From positions 1 to 64,000 of the forward strand of contig DAPE01000011.1 in the NCBI GenBank assembly GCA_002502045.1: 64,000 bases of DNA, given 5' to 3'. The notes under the pieces were generated by a model. It did no database searches. It was not told the DNA's origin and saw only the letters and a program-made list of their open reading frames with translations. Shown here piece after piece: positions 34,695-43,502 of this stretch (its first letter is position 1; each line of letters begins with the position of its first letter). The translations under genes were made by a program, and so were the position numbers. Origin of the DNA: Candidatus Parvarchaeota archaeon UBA573. GTDB taxonomy: Archaea; Nanobdellota; Nanobdellia; Parvarchaeales; Parvarchaeaceae.

Positions 34695-36493
34695 ACCTTA
34701 CTCCCCAAAACCATTTTTGGATATATCCCTACTGATTTTAACTCATCTAATAATATCTTAAACGAAGCTGAAACTTCTATTAACTTAATCTGTGCATCTT
34801 CGCCGTCTATTGGACAGTAACCTGTTTTCTTTTTAACATTATATACTGCTACCATACCGCATTTAGAACATACTGGAATCGTAACCTTATCCGAATCAAA
34901 CCTTTCTTTAAGTGCTAACGCAGTACCATACGCTACAAAACAGTCTTTCTCCATTTCTCCAAGACGAAGCCCACCGCGCTTTGACTTTCCTTCAGTTGGC
35001 TGCCTATTTAACAACTGTATTGGACCACGAGCTCTCCATTGTATCTTATATTCAACGAAATGCTTCAATCTTATATAAGTCATGTCTCCTACGAAGATTC
35101 TTACTTTCATCTCCTCACCAGTTATACCATTATACATGGTCTCTACCCCATTCTCTCTAAACCCATACTTCATTAGTTCTTGGCGTAAACTTTCTTCTGT
35201 TTCTCCAGTAAATGAAGTACCATCAACATGTCTACCGCCTAACGCTCCAACCTTACCACCTATCAATTCAAGTAAGTAAGACATTGACATCCTTGATGGT
35301 ATTGAGTATGGGGAAAATATTAAATCTGGCACTATACCTGAATAAGTAAATGGCATATCTTCTTGATTTAGCAACATACCAACTACTCCTTTCTGACCAC
35401 TTCTTGGACCAAATTTATCCCCTATCTCTACCGGTCTATCCTGTCTAATCTTAAGTGAAACGTATTTATTTCCTTCTGATGTTGAAGTTACAAATACATT
35501 TTCAACAATACCACTTTCACCGGTCCTGCATTCAATAGAAGATTCAACCTGTTTTTGCACTCCTAATCTGAACTTGTCTATTGATGAAACAAACCTTGGT
35601 GGAGAGATTCTCCCAATAAGTACATCTCCGCCATTAACATGCGAATTTATGGCTGCTATCCCATCCTCATCTAAATATTTATATGAATCCTCCGATCTAT
35701 AACCTGCAACATCCTTATCAGGTATAGTTATAAGGTCACTTTGACCACCAACATATTTTATTTCTTCTACTTTGTATGGTCTAAAGAACATTGCTCTAAA
35801 AAGACCTCTTTCCACAGAGGATTTATTTATTATTATGGCATCATCCATGTTATAACCTAAATAAGAAAGTACTGCTACAACTATATTCTGCCCAGATAGA
35901 TGTGACTTAAAGTTTTCATTTTCATACATCTCAGTTTTTACTATTGGGAATTGCTGGTCTATTGCAATCATTGATTCGTTATCATGTCTTATAAGATAAT
36001 TCGTACTGTACACTCCAACACCCTGCTGTACACTCTTTACAGCCGTAACGTTTCTGTGTGCATTACTGTGATTTATAAATGGAAGCAATGAAGCCTGCGT
36101 ACCGAAAACAGAAAGGGGAGTTATTTCAAGGTGAGTATGCGAAGGTGTAAGCTCTTCTTCAGTTAATGCTGTATAAGCAAGCTCCTCTTCATCTGCATCT
36201 AAATATTCTATTTTTCCTTTGTCTATTAAATCTTGCCATGTTACGTGTCCTTCTGAAAGTAACTGTACATCTTCTTTTGTAACTAGTGGCTTTCCATTTT
36301 TAACTACTATTAGCGCCCTAAGGAGTCTTCCGCTGTCGGAGTTTATCATTACACTGTCAGTATCTTTTCTGAACCTGACATTTACTTCTTTTGGTATTTT
36401 ACCCTCTCTTCTATCTTCGATAAGATCTTTAATAAGCCTGTTCGGATCATCAGTAGCTCCTGAAAGCACTCCATTTACAAATACGAAACTCAT
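34691..36493 (-). CDS. rpoB1: RNA polymerase subunit B' (C-terminal part of B)
   Basis: The 600-residue protein contains the C-terminal half of the second-largest subunit: NMDDAIIINKSSVERGLFR, GDKFGPRSGQKGVVGMLL, GKRGGLRLGEMEKDC-type KSKRGGLRLGEMEKDCFVA, and a C-terminal zinc site CSKCGMVAVYNVKKKTGYCP. The B subunit is split into B'' and B' as in methanogens, halophiles and several DPANN; Sulfolobus and Thermoplasma have an intact B. Four-base overlaps on both sides enforce coupled translation. Confidence 0.97.
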   Translation of the reverse strand: MSFVFVNGVLSGATDDPNRLIKDLIEDRREGKIPKEVNVRFRKDTDSVMINSDSGRLLRALIVVKNGKPLVTKEDVQLLSEGHVTWQDLIDKGKIEYLDADEEELAYTALTEEELTPSHTHLEITPLSVFGTQASLLPFINHSNAHRNVTAVKSVQQGVGVYSTNYLIRHDNESMIAIDQQFPIVKTEMYENENFKSHLSGQNIVVAVLSYLGYNMDDAIIINKSSVERGLFRAMFFRPYKVEEIKYVGGQSDLITIPDKDVAGYRSEDSYKYLDEDGIAAINSHVNGGDVLIGRISPPRFVSSIDKFRLGVQKQVESSIECRTGESGIVENVFVTSTSEGNKYVSLKIRQDRPVEIGDKFGPRSGQKGVVGMLLNQEDMPFTYSGIVPDLIFSPYSIPSRMSMSYLLELIGGKVGALGGRHVDGTSFTGETEESLRQELMKYGFRENGVETMYNGITGEEMKVRIFVGDMTYIRLKHFVEYKIQWRARGPIQLLNRQPTEGKSKRGGLRLGEMEKDCFVAYGTALALKERFDSDKVTIPVCSKCGMVAVYNVKKKTGYCPIDGEDAQIKLIEVSASFKILLDELKSVGIYPKMVLGSKV

Positions 36494-37968
36494 ATCTTTT
36501 TCACCCCATAATTCTTAAGCAAATTCTTAACTGTTTCTGTATCTACCCCTTCCTTTGACATCATTGAAAGCATGGCTAAATTTTTAGTCAACCCTATTTT
36601 TGGTCCTTCTGGAGTTTCTACTGCACAGAACCTTCCAAACTGAGTTCCGTGTAGGTCCCTTGCTCTATAGTTTTCTCTGTTAGAAGTAAGCAAGGACTCT
36701 ACTTTTCTTAAATGAGACACTGTTGATGGAAAACTTCTTCTGTCTAGATGCTGAGTTATTCCTACTCTTCCACCTACCCATTGACCAGTCGCAAGAGCAG
36801 ATCTTAGTCTAGCAGTTAATTGATCGGAGGTAAAGATATACTTTGGGTCTGGGACTTTGTCCTTCCTAATCCCTCTTTCGAAGTTGTATTTAGCGTCATT
36901 TAGTATTTGTTTGAATATAAACCTAAACAACATGTCTAGGTTATAACTTTCAGCATGCAACCTTTTATTTGAATAATGGTCCTTGTCTACTTCTTTACCG
37001 GCTAAGGCACTTTTTATTAAAAGATTCGAAACGTACATAACATATTCTGCTTTTATCTTTCTAGAATCTTTGTCCCTGCCTAAAAAAGGAAATAGCAAAG
37101 AATCTATATTCAATTCTGCAGTTTCTTTTGTATGAATAGAATGGAGCATTTTCCCGATGCTATCTAAAGCCTCGTTCTCCGAACTAGTATTAAAAGCTAT
37201 AAGATTCATGTCAATTGTATTTATTATATCATCATCGTCTTTGCCGATTTTTTTAATTATTTCATTTTCATTTGTAATGCCTAATGCTTTAATCAAAGTA
37301 ACAATAGGTACTCTCTTTAACTTACCAAAAGTAATATAAAGGAGATTACTACTGGACATTTGAAGAGTGTGAGGTACTTTTATTGAATCTGCGTCAGCAA
37401 ATATCTTAGCACTAAATTTAAATCCCTCCTGATTATCTTTTGAAATTAATATATTGTTAGGCGCAAGGTCCTCTGTTGTTATTATTATTCTTTCTGTGCC
37501 ATTTATTATAAAGTAACCGCCAGGATCAGTTGGATCCTCTTTTGCTTCTGTTAGTTCGCTTGGCGAAAGGCCGTACAAATTGCAATACTTTGATTTTACT
37601 ATAATTGGCATACGGCCAATAAAAACTTCTTCTTCTAGTATTTCCTTGCCATTAGCAAGATACGAAACAGAAAGCATCAAAGGAGCGTCATAGGTAAGGT
37701 CTCTTATCCTTGCTTCCATAGGATTAATTAACCTTACAATACTATCCGCTTCTATTATATCCGGTTTTCCAATAGTTATTTTATTTATCTTTATCTTAAA
37801 ATCATCCACTCCTGCAGGTTTGATTACAGGTTCTATTAAACCTTCTGTGTCTATTATTTTCTTCAACCCGTTACCTATAAAATATTCAAAAGAGGAAATA
37901 TGATGAGCTGCTAATGCCGTTGAATCTAGAGCAGATTTTAACAATATCTTGTATCTATCATTTTCCAT
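36490..37968 (-). CDS. rpoB2: RNA polymerase subunit B'' (N-terminal part of B)
   Basis: The 492-residue N-terminal part of B has the protrusion and lobe regions with GGYFIINGTERIIITTEDLAPN, GQWVGGRVGITQHLDRRSFPSTVSHLRKVESLL, and CAVETPEGPKIGLTKNLA at the end, just before the natural split point. The N-terminus starts MENDRYKILLKSALD. It overlaps B' by four bases and follows rpoH by one base. Confidence 0.97.
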   Translation of the reverse strand: MENDRYKILLKSALDSTALAAHHISSFEYFIGNGLKKIIDTEGLIEPVIKPAGVDDFKIKINKITIGKPDIIEADSIVRLINPMEARIRDLTYDAPLMLSVSYLANGKEILEEEVFIGRMPIIVKSKYCNLYGLSPSELTEAKEDPTDPGGYFIINGTERIIITTEDLAPNNILISKDNQEGFKFSAKIFADADSIKVPHTLQMSSSNLLYITFGKLKRVPIVTLIKALGITNENEIIKKIGKDDDDIINTIDMNLIAFNTSSENEALDSIGKMLHSIHTKETAELNIDSLLFPFLGRDKDSRKIKAEYVMYVSNLLIKSALAGKEVDKDHYSNKRLHAESYNLDMLFRFIFKQILNDAKYNFERGIRKDKVPDPKYIFTSDQLTARLRSALATGQWVGGRVGITQHLDRRSFPSTVSHLRKVESLLTSNRENYRARDLHGTQFGRFCAVETPEGPKIGLTKNLAMLSMMSKEGVDTETVKNLLKNYGVKKI

Positions 37969-37969
37969 T

Positions 37970-38203
37970 TTATTTCACCACAAGCCGATAATAGCTATAC
38001 TGGCCGGCAGTTTTACTATCACGCTTTATTTCTAATACATCTCCTTCTTTTGCATCTAGAAGTTTTGTTGCAGGATCTGTTAATTTAATCTTTGGAAGGT
38101 CTTTTACTACTATATTGTATTTACTCAACAATTGGTCAACCTCCTCTTTAAGCATAATTCTATATTGCGGCGACAAACGGTTACTAAATACATCGATATC
38201 CAA
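37970..38203 (-). CDS. rpoH: RNA polymerase subunit H
   Basis: The 77-residue protein is archaeal RpoH, equivalent to the C-terminus of eukaryotic Rpb5: LLSKYNIVVKDLPKIKLTDP, AKEGDVLEIKRDSKTAGQYSYYRLVV. The start is TTG, not ATG. A purine-rich GAGGTT sits about seven bases before it and sets the start, since no ATG precedes it in frame. It is the first gene of the RNAP operon and its upstream 122 bases, A+T-rich, should carry the operon promoter. Confidence 0.95.
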   Translation of the reverse strand: MDIDVFSNRLSPQYRIMLKEEVDQLLSKYNIVVKDLPKIKLTDPATKLLDAKEGDVLEIKRDSKTAGQYSYYRLVVK

Positions 38204-38325
38204 GCGGGGAACCTCTTAAAATATAATTTATAATTCAATTCTATAATAGTTATACTATTTAAGCTTTTCTATTATTAAATTACATGTTATTGACTCAGAT
38301 TAATTATACTTAAGGTATTAATAAA

Positions 38326-39093
38326 TTAATTATCACTGTTAAATGAGCCTTTCATAGTTCTATACAACATAGATTTATTGTTTAATTCATTTAAATTCTT
38401 ATCTGCAAGATTAAAAATAGTATTACTGTAGCTTATAACCCAATATGAAAGCAAAACAGAATAAGCTAATGCTGCATAAACTTCCGGCAAATGAGACAGA
38501 TTTACAAAATAAATAAATATAAAAAGCAAAATCAAGTAGACAACAAAGGTCAATAAAGATTCAAAACGGAGATTTTTTGCTAGAATCTTACTATTTGCAA
38601 ATGCAGAACGTAAAGTGGAATTTCCGTAAATTGAAAAAAAATTAGAAAACATTAATGAACTGCCATAATATACGCCTGGCAGGATAAAGACTATTAAACC
38701 TAAAATGGCAACTACTGTTTGTACAAACGTTGCTATTAAGAACTTTGGAAAAATTACTAAAGAACGCTTTAAAAATGAAAAAAAGTTGAGATTATTGGAA
38801 AATAAAAAATATAATTTATAATAGAATAATGCTCCCAAAGAAAAGATAGCAAGAAAAAAGGAGATAATAAAAATTGCTTCTCCTATAAGTACATTGAATG
38901 TAGAGGGAGTATAAACTAACCCGCCGGTTAAAAAGGCCCCTAACCCAAGCGTTTTAAAAATTAGAAAAAACCCAAAGACAAAAAGTATTAAGAATATCAA
39001 CAAAAAGACAATAAATGAACTAAATTCTGATACTGATTTTAAACCATAAACAAAACTCTGTAAAAATGATTTTATAATTTTTTGCTCGCCCAT
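38326..39093 (-). CDS. Multi-spanning membrane protein, 255 aa
   Basis: About six hydrophobic helices separated by short loops. Notable are the paired phenylalanine/leucine-rich helices near 30-55 and 80-105 and a G-V-Y-Y-G-S helix start. No transporter signature is recognised; the layout resembles uncharacterised DUF-type membrane proteins found in archaea. It lies 12 bases downstream of the nth gene and may be co-transcribed with it, without a clear functional link. Confidence 0.6.
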   Translation of the reverse strand: MGEQKIIKSFLQSFVYGLKSVSEFSSFIVFLLIFLILFVFGFFLIFKTLGLGAFLTGGLVYTPSTFNVLIGEAIFIISFFLAIFSLGALFYYKLYFLFSNNLNFFSFLKRSLVIFPKFLIATFVQTVVAILGLIVFILPGVYYGSSLMFSNFFSIYGNSTLRSAFANSKILAKNLRFESLLTFVVYLILLFIFIYFVNLSHLPEVYAALAYSVLLSYWVISYSNTIFNLADKNLNELNNKSMLYRTMKGSFNSDN

Positions 39094-39104
39094 TAATACT
39101 CTTA

Positions 39105-39794
39105 TTAAGCATTATTAATATCTTTATCTCCCCTTATTTTAAACAAACCTTTATTTTTATATTTTGATTTTAACTTAAAACCGCAATAACTATACACGGG
39201 GCATTTACCACAAAGAGGATTAATAGGCCGGCATATCTCTCTACCAAACTTTACAAAAGAATAATTAGTAGTTATTCTTAATTTTGGATTAAGTATACTT
39301 TCTAGTATCAGCTCTGTCTTCTCAGGTTTTGTACCTTCGGGTACTATACCAAGACGCTGAGAAATCCTGTTAACATGTGTGTCTACTGCAATATAAGGTA
39401 GGTTAAACCCCCACTCTAACACAAGACTTGCTACTTTGTTACCAACACCGGGTATAGTCATTAATTTTTCTTTGGTTGATGGAACTTTAGAATTAAACTC
39501 TTTTATAAGCACATTGCAAGCACTTTTAACTAGTTTAGCCTTTGTATGGAAAAAGCCTACAGGATAAATTAACTTCTCAATTTGGTTTATAGGGAGTTTA
39601 ATTATTTTTTCTGGAGTATCAGCAACGGCAAGTAATCTCTTCTGTGCAGGAAACGTAGTAGTATCTTTTGTTCTTGTTGATAATATCCCGTGAATAAGCA
39701 CTTCAAATGGATCAATTTTCCTTTCGCGATTGTGATACCTCTTGTTTATCATATTTACCGCCTTTACAAAGTCACCATTTTCCACAAATTGCAT
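39105..39794 (-). CDS. nth: Endonuclease III
   Basis: This DNA glycosylase/AP lyase repairs oxidised pyrimidines. HhH motif MTIPGVGNKVASLVLEWG holds the catalytic lysine, AVDTHVNRIS holds the catalytic aspartate, and CRPINPLCGKCPVYSYC binds the 4Fe-4S cluster. The frame has a GTG ten codons further upstream (39824); I prefer the ATG at 39794, which gives 229 residues and begins MQFVENGDF, close to known archaeal Nth. Confidence 0.93.
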   Translation of the reverse strand: MQFVENGDFVKAVNMINKRYHNRERKIDPFEVLIHGILSTRTKDTTTFPAQKRLLAVADTPEKIIKLPINQIEKLIYPVGFFHTKAKLVKSACNVLIKEFNSKVPSTKEKLMTIPGVGNKVASLVLEWGFNLPYIAVDTHVNRISQRLGIVPEGTKPEKTELILESILNPKLRITTNYSFVKFGREICRPINPLCGKCPVYSYCGFKLKSKYKNKGLFKIRGDKDINNA

Positions 39795-39842
39795 TAACTT
39801 TATAAAGATAAATAATTTAAGCACAAAAATTGTATGGATTAA

Positions 39843-40163
39843 ATGAAATATACGATAAAAAATGAGGGATTAAAGTACTTAACAGAGAAATATGACATAA
39901 ACTTTGATAGTATAATAGATAACATAATTGAAAAGAAATATAATAAAGTAGCAATACAGATTCCTGATGGTTTTAAATTACATGCTTTAGACATTGCAGA
40001 TATGATAAGTAGTAATTCTCAAGCAGAGGTGTACATATGGGGGGGAAGCACATATGGTGCATGTGACGTACCTATCGGATTAGAAAAATTTGGTATAAAA
40101 GCTATTATACAATTTGGTCATGCAAGATTTAGAGCAGATGAATTAGGCAAAAGCAGTGGTTAA
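39843..40163 (+). CDS. Diphthamide synthesis Dph2-like N-terminal domain, truncated
   Basis: The 106 residues match only the first third of archaeal Dph2, the radical SAM-like enzyme that begins diphthamide synthesis on EF-2. Seen are NKVAIQIPDGFKLHALDIAD and WGGSTYGACDVP, whose cysteine is the first of the three cluster ligands. The protein stops soon after FGHARF, where full enzymes run on past 300 residues with two more cysteines. The stop is directly followed by the ATG of RNase HII. It could be a pseudogene remnant, or part of a split enzyme with the remainder elsewhere. Confidence 0.75.
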   Translation: MKYTIKNEGLKYLTEKYDINFDSIIDNIIEKKYNKVAIQIPDGFKLHALDIADMISSNSQAEVYIWGGSTYGACDVPIGLEKFGIKAIIQFGHARFRADELGKSSG

Positions 40164-40820
40164 ATGATAACTATTGGTATAGATGAAGCAGGTAGGGGGC
40201 CAGTAATTGGTCCAATGACAATAGCTGGGATAGGTATAGGTGAGGATCTTGCCCAAAAATTTAAATTAATTGGGGTAAAGGATTCAAAGATGCTAAGTAT
40301 TAAAAGAATATACCTTTTGGAGAGAGAAATAATTAAGAGTTCAAATAATTTTAAGGTTATAAAACTTTCTGCAGAAGAAATAGATAATAGATTTGAAAAT
40401 GGCAAAAACCTAAACTACCTAGAACTAGACAACATGGCAGAAATAGCAAATAATCTAGCTGGGGAAACAGTAGTTATCGACTCTCCTAGCAGAAATACTG
40501 AAAAAATAAGGCTTTATTTATCTAAAAAGATAAAAGATAAAAAAATAATTGCTGAGAACTATGCCGATAAAAACCATATTGAAGTTTCTGCTGCGTCAAT
40601 AATAGCCAAAGCTAACAGGGAAAGAGAGGTAGAAAAGATAAAAAAAGAGTTAGGGTACGATTTTGGAAGTGGTTATCCTTCTGACCCAAAAACAATACAA
40701 TTCATAAAGATAATAACTGAAAATGAGAGGATCAACCAAGAACCCTACAAAAAATTTGTAAGAAAAACCTGGAACACTGTAAAAAATTCTAATAACAGAA
40801 CATTAAACTTTTTTAATTAA
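40164..40820 (+). CDS. rnhB: Ribonuclease HII
   Basis: RNase HII removes ribonucleotides from DNA and RNA primers. The 218-residue protein begins TIGIDEAGRGPVIGPM with the metal-binding DE, followed by IGVKDSKMLS and the catalytic D in VVIDSPS, and HIEVSAASIIAKANRERE. GSGYPSDPKT is a late signature. The ATG abuts the stop of the dph2-like fragment without a gap, suggesting reinitiation. It converges on the thioesterase gene with an 18-base overlap. Confidence 0.96.
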   Translation: MITIGIDEAGRGPVIGPMTIAGIGIGEDLAQKFKLIGVKDSKMLSIKRIYLLEREIIKSSNNFKVIKLSAEEIDNRFENGKNLNYLELDNMAEIANNLAGETVVIDSPSRNTEKIRLYLSKKIKDKKIIAENYADKNHIEVSAASIIAKANREREVEKIKKELGYDFGSGYPSDPKTIQFIKIITENERINQEPYKKFVRKTWNTVKNSNNRTLNFFN

Positions 40821-41204
40821 GCTATCTATAAAATCCTGGGGCATTTCTGCAGATTTCCACATATTCTTATCAATACATATATGAAGTATGTAGCCCTGAC
40901 AGATTACCATATCCTTGCAAGTTATGTTAAAATCAAATCTTAATATTTTTTTAGATACTGCGCTTACTTTTAATGCTGTTTTAAGTGTATCGCCTAGTCT
41001 TGCAGATTTTATGTACTTTGCATTTGATTCTAAAACAACCATCCACCTATTTTCATCTATTATTGGAAAGCTATGCCCCTTAAACTTTATAAATTCCTGC
41101 ATAGCATCTGTAAAAAACCTGTAATAACCTGAATAATGAACTATACCTTGTGCATCTGTATCATATATTTTAACGTCTTCGCTAAAAGAATAATCATATT
41201 CCAT
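40803..41204 (-). CDS. Acyl-CoA thioesterase, 4HBT hotdog-fold
   Basis: The 133-residue protein is a 4-hydroxybenzoyl-CoA thioesterase family member. Its first strand ends VKIYDTDAQGIVHYSGYYRFF, holding the family D-x-x-G-x-V-h-Y pattern with the catalytic aspartate in DAQG. The hot-dog helix MQEFIKFKGHSF follows. It probably hydrolyses a short or medium acyl-CoA. Two bases separate it from the upstream tyrS on the same strand. Confidence 0.88.
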   Translation of the reverse strand: MEYDYSFSEDVKIYDTDAQGIVHYSGYYRFFTDAMQEFIKFKGHSFPIIDENRWMVVLESNAKYIKSARLGDTLKTALKVSAVSKKILRFDFNITCKDMVICQGYILHICIDKNMWKSAEMPQDFIDSLIKKV

Positions 41205-41206
41205 AG

Positions 41207-42226
41207 TTAATAAGGCATAAAACTTGGTCCAAGATCCTCAAGCATTTCTTTTTGTCTCTCAAAGAATTCTCTCGCATTTTTAAATCTTTTAATTAAATTT
41301 TCAGCAACGGCATTTTTTAAATCAAGAGGGTGGATACTCTTTTTCCCGTATAGGTCTATCATCTGTTCTGGGGAGTTTATTGTTATATCTCCTCCGAACT
41401 TCTGCTCCCGCTCTATTGTAAAACTGCCATCATTTGGTAATATAAAGAAATTAACAATCTGTATTATGAAGTTGTCTTCTATAATCCCTTCTGGGCAGTA
41501 CCCATTTAATATTTTTTTCTTTATAGATTCCTCAGAATCATATATTTTAATATTGCTTTCTGGAACTGAAGAGGACATCTTAGTTCCTGGGCCACGTATA
41601 GATGCTATTAAAGGGGTAAGCACTTCTACTCTCTTCCTATAACCTAGCTTTTGAAGATATTCTCTGGCATATGCAAATATGTGTCTTTGATCCATCCCTC
41701 CAAGCTGGATATCTACATCTAAATACTCCTCGTCTAGTGTTTGCATAAGAGGATATATAAGTTCACTTACTTTTGGATTTTTCATTCTCGTAACTTCTGA
41801 AGCTGCGTGTGTCGCTTTTTCTGCAGTGGTAAGCGTAGATAACTTTAATAAATCTGAAACGTATGGCTGACTTAATTCAAAATCTGATCCACGAACAAAT
41901 TCTGGCACTCTCTCCCAATCAAATGATAATTCTATGCATTTCTTAGTGTAATCTACCCTCTTATCAAGTTCATCCCATTTAGATTTTAAATCATCCAATG
42001 CTGCATGTAAATCAGCGATAAGTATTTTCGAATGTATCCCTGCTCTTTCAAAATCAAAAAGCTTTCCTAAAGCTACTAAATGGCCTAGATGTATCGAGCC
42101 AGTTGGTGCTCTCCCAATATAAACTGAAAGAGGTTTACCTTCATTAAGTAAACTACGTAAATCTTCAAGAGTTATTATCTCAAGCGTGTTTCTTTTTATT
42201 ATATCCAAACGCTCTTCTACATCCAT
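41207..42226 (-). CDS. tyrS: Tyrosyl-tRNA synthetase, archaeal type
   Basis: The class I enzyme has HIGH as APTGSIHLGHL, tyrosine-pocket region YPLMQTLDEEYLDVDIQLGGMDQRHIFAYA, and KMSKS as KMSSS. About 339 residues with no S4 domain is the archaeal/eukaryotic form. An ATG four codons further upstream (42238) is possible. I prefer MDVEERLDIIKRN because it matches archaeal TyrRS starts. It is followed at two bases by the thioesterase and is divergent from mre11. Confidence 0.95.
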   Translation of the reverse strand: MDVEERLDIIKRNTLEIITLEDLRSLLNEGKPLSVYIGRAPTGSIHLGHLVALGKLFDFERAGIHSKILIADLHAALDDLKSKWDELDKRVDYTKKCIELSFDWERVPEFVRGSDFELSQPYVSDLLKLSTLTTAEKATHAASEVTRMKNPKVSELIYPLMQTLDEEYLDVDIQLGGMDQRHIFAYAREYLQKLGYRKRVEVLTPLIASIRGPGTKMSSSVPESNIKIYDSEESIKKKILNGYCPEGIIEDNFIIQIVNFFILPNDGSFTIEREQKFGGDITINSPEQMIDLYGKKSIHPLDLKNAVAENLIKRFKNAREFFERQKEMLEDLGPSFMPY

Positions 42227-42323
42227 TAATATATACATAAAAGTTAGAATATATATAGATTATCAACCAAATAACAAAAATAATTATGGCAAGCTTTAAT
42301 TTAAAGTAGAGATATTAATAAAA

Positions 42324-43502
42324 ATGAAATTCATACATGTTGGAGATACGCACATAGGGCAAGTATACAAAAATGATACTCGAAACAATGACATAAAAGA
42401 AGCATTTACTCAGATGATAAACTATGCAGTAGCTGAAAAAATAGACTTTATTGTGCACTCTGGGGATCTTTTCGACTCAGGTAATCCTCCTTTAGATTCA
42501 CTTTTATTTGTAACAGATGAACTAAACAGGTTAAAAACTGCTGGAATATCTTTATTTGTAATACCTGGTTCGCATGATGTTGGTATTGGTGAAGAAGAGA
42601 GTATTATAGAATTATTTCATAGGAATAAACTTCTTATAAACTTAAACTCAAAAAAATACATTAAATTCGGAGAAAATGTAAATCTTAAAGGAGAAGTATA
42701 CAAAAACGCATTTATTTGTGGAATAAAGGGAAAAAGAAGCAAAGTAGAAGATGAAATATTCAAAAAATTGAAAATAGAGATAGATAATTCAGTATTTATA
42801 AAAATATTTGCATTTCATCATACTATTTCTTATCTTGGGGAAAAATTTAAAGACCTAGAAACAGAAAGTCTACCAAAAGGATTTGATTACTATGCTGCAG
42901 GACACTGGCATGGACATAAAGAGGATATAAAATATGATAAAGGAATAATACAATACCCTGGTTCACTTGAATATTGCGACGAAAAAGAAATTGTTGATAA
43001 TCCAAACAGAGGCTTTTTTGTAGTAGCTTATGACAAAAATGGAATAATCTCGATAGAATACAAAATAATAAAGACTAGGAATAAACAAATTTTTACAATA
43101 AATGCCAATAATAAAAAAGCTATTGATTTAGAAACTGAAGCCATTAGCAAACTAAAGAAAAATGATGGGGATATTCTTGTCTTAAAACTAGAGGGAAAAT
43201 TAGAGGATAAAGCATCTGGTGTCAATATCATAAAAATTAAAAAAATCGGCTATGAACTCGGTTATTCATATATAAGCATAAACAAATCGAAATTAAATGA
43301 TAAAGATACAGATGCATTAGAAGAGGACATAAAAACAAAAGAATTATCAACTATAGAATATGAATTCCTTAAAAAGAAAGGCTACGATGAAAAAGAAATA
43401 AAAATTGCAAGGTATCTTATAGATTCACTTCAAGAGAACACAGAAGACATAAAAAAGGAAATTGAAAGAATATTTTATTCATATGATAATATCAAAAATT
43501 AA
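42324..43502 (+). CDS. mre11: DNA double-strand break nuclease Mre11
   Basis: Mre11 is the Mn-dependent nuclease of the Mre11-Rad50 repair complex. Phosphoesterase motifs are VGDTHIG (D8, H10), HSGDLFDSG (D48), PGSHDVG (H84, D85), FHHT and AAGHWHGH. Motif III has S83 in place of the usual N of GNHD, a change seen in some archaea. The C-terminal 150 residues (capping and Rad50-binding) are charged and divergent. The end overlaps rad50 by 20 bases. Confidence 0.94.
   Translation: MKFIHVGDTHIGQVYKNDTRNNDIKEAFTQMINYAVAEKIDFIVHSGDLFDSGNPPLDSLLFVTDELNRLKTAGISLFVIPGSHDVGIGEEESIIELFHRNKLLINLNSKKYIKFGENVNLKGEVYKNAFICGIKGKRSKVEDEIFKKLKIEIDNSVFIKIFAFHHTISYLGEKFKDLETESLPKGFDYYAAGHWHGHKEDIKYDKGIIQYPGSLEYCDEKEIVDNPNRGFFVVAYDKNGIISIEYKIIKTRNKQIFTINANNKKAIDLETEAISKLKKNDGDILVLKLEGKLEDKASGVNIIKIKKIGYELGYSYISINKSKLNDKDTDALEEDIKTKELSTIEYEFLKKKGYDEKEIKIARYLIDSLQENTEDIKKEIERIFYSYDNIKN

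Noticed and set aside
40164..40405. Minus-strand frame opposite the start of rnhB
   Set aside because: Shadow of RNase HII; no supporting motifs.
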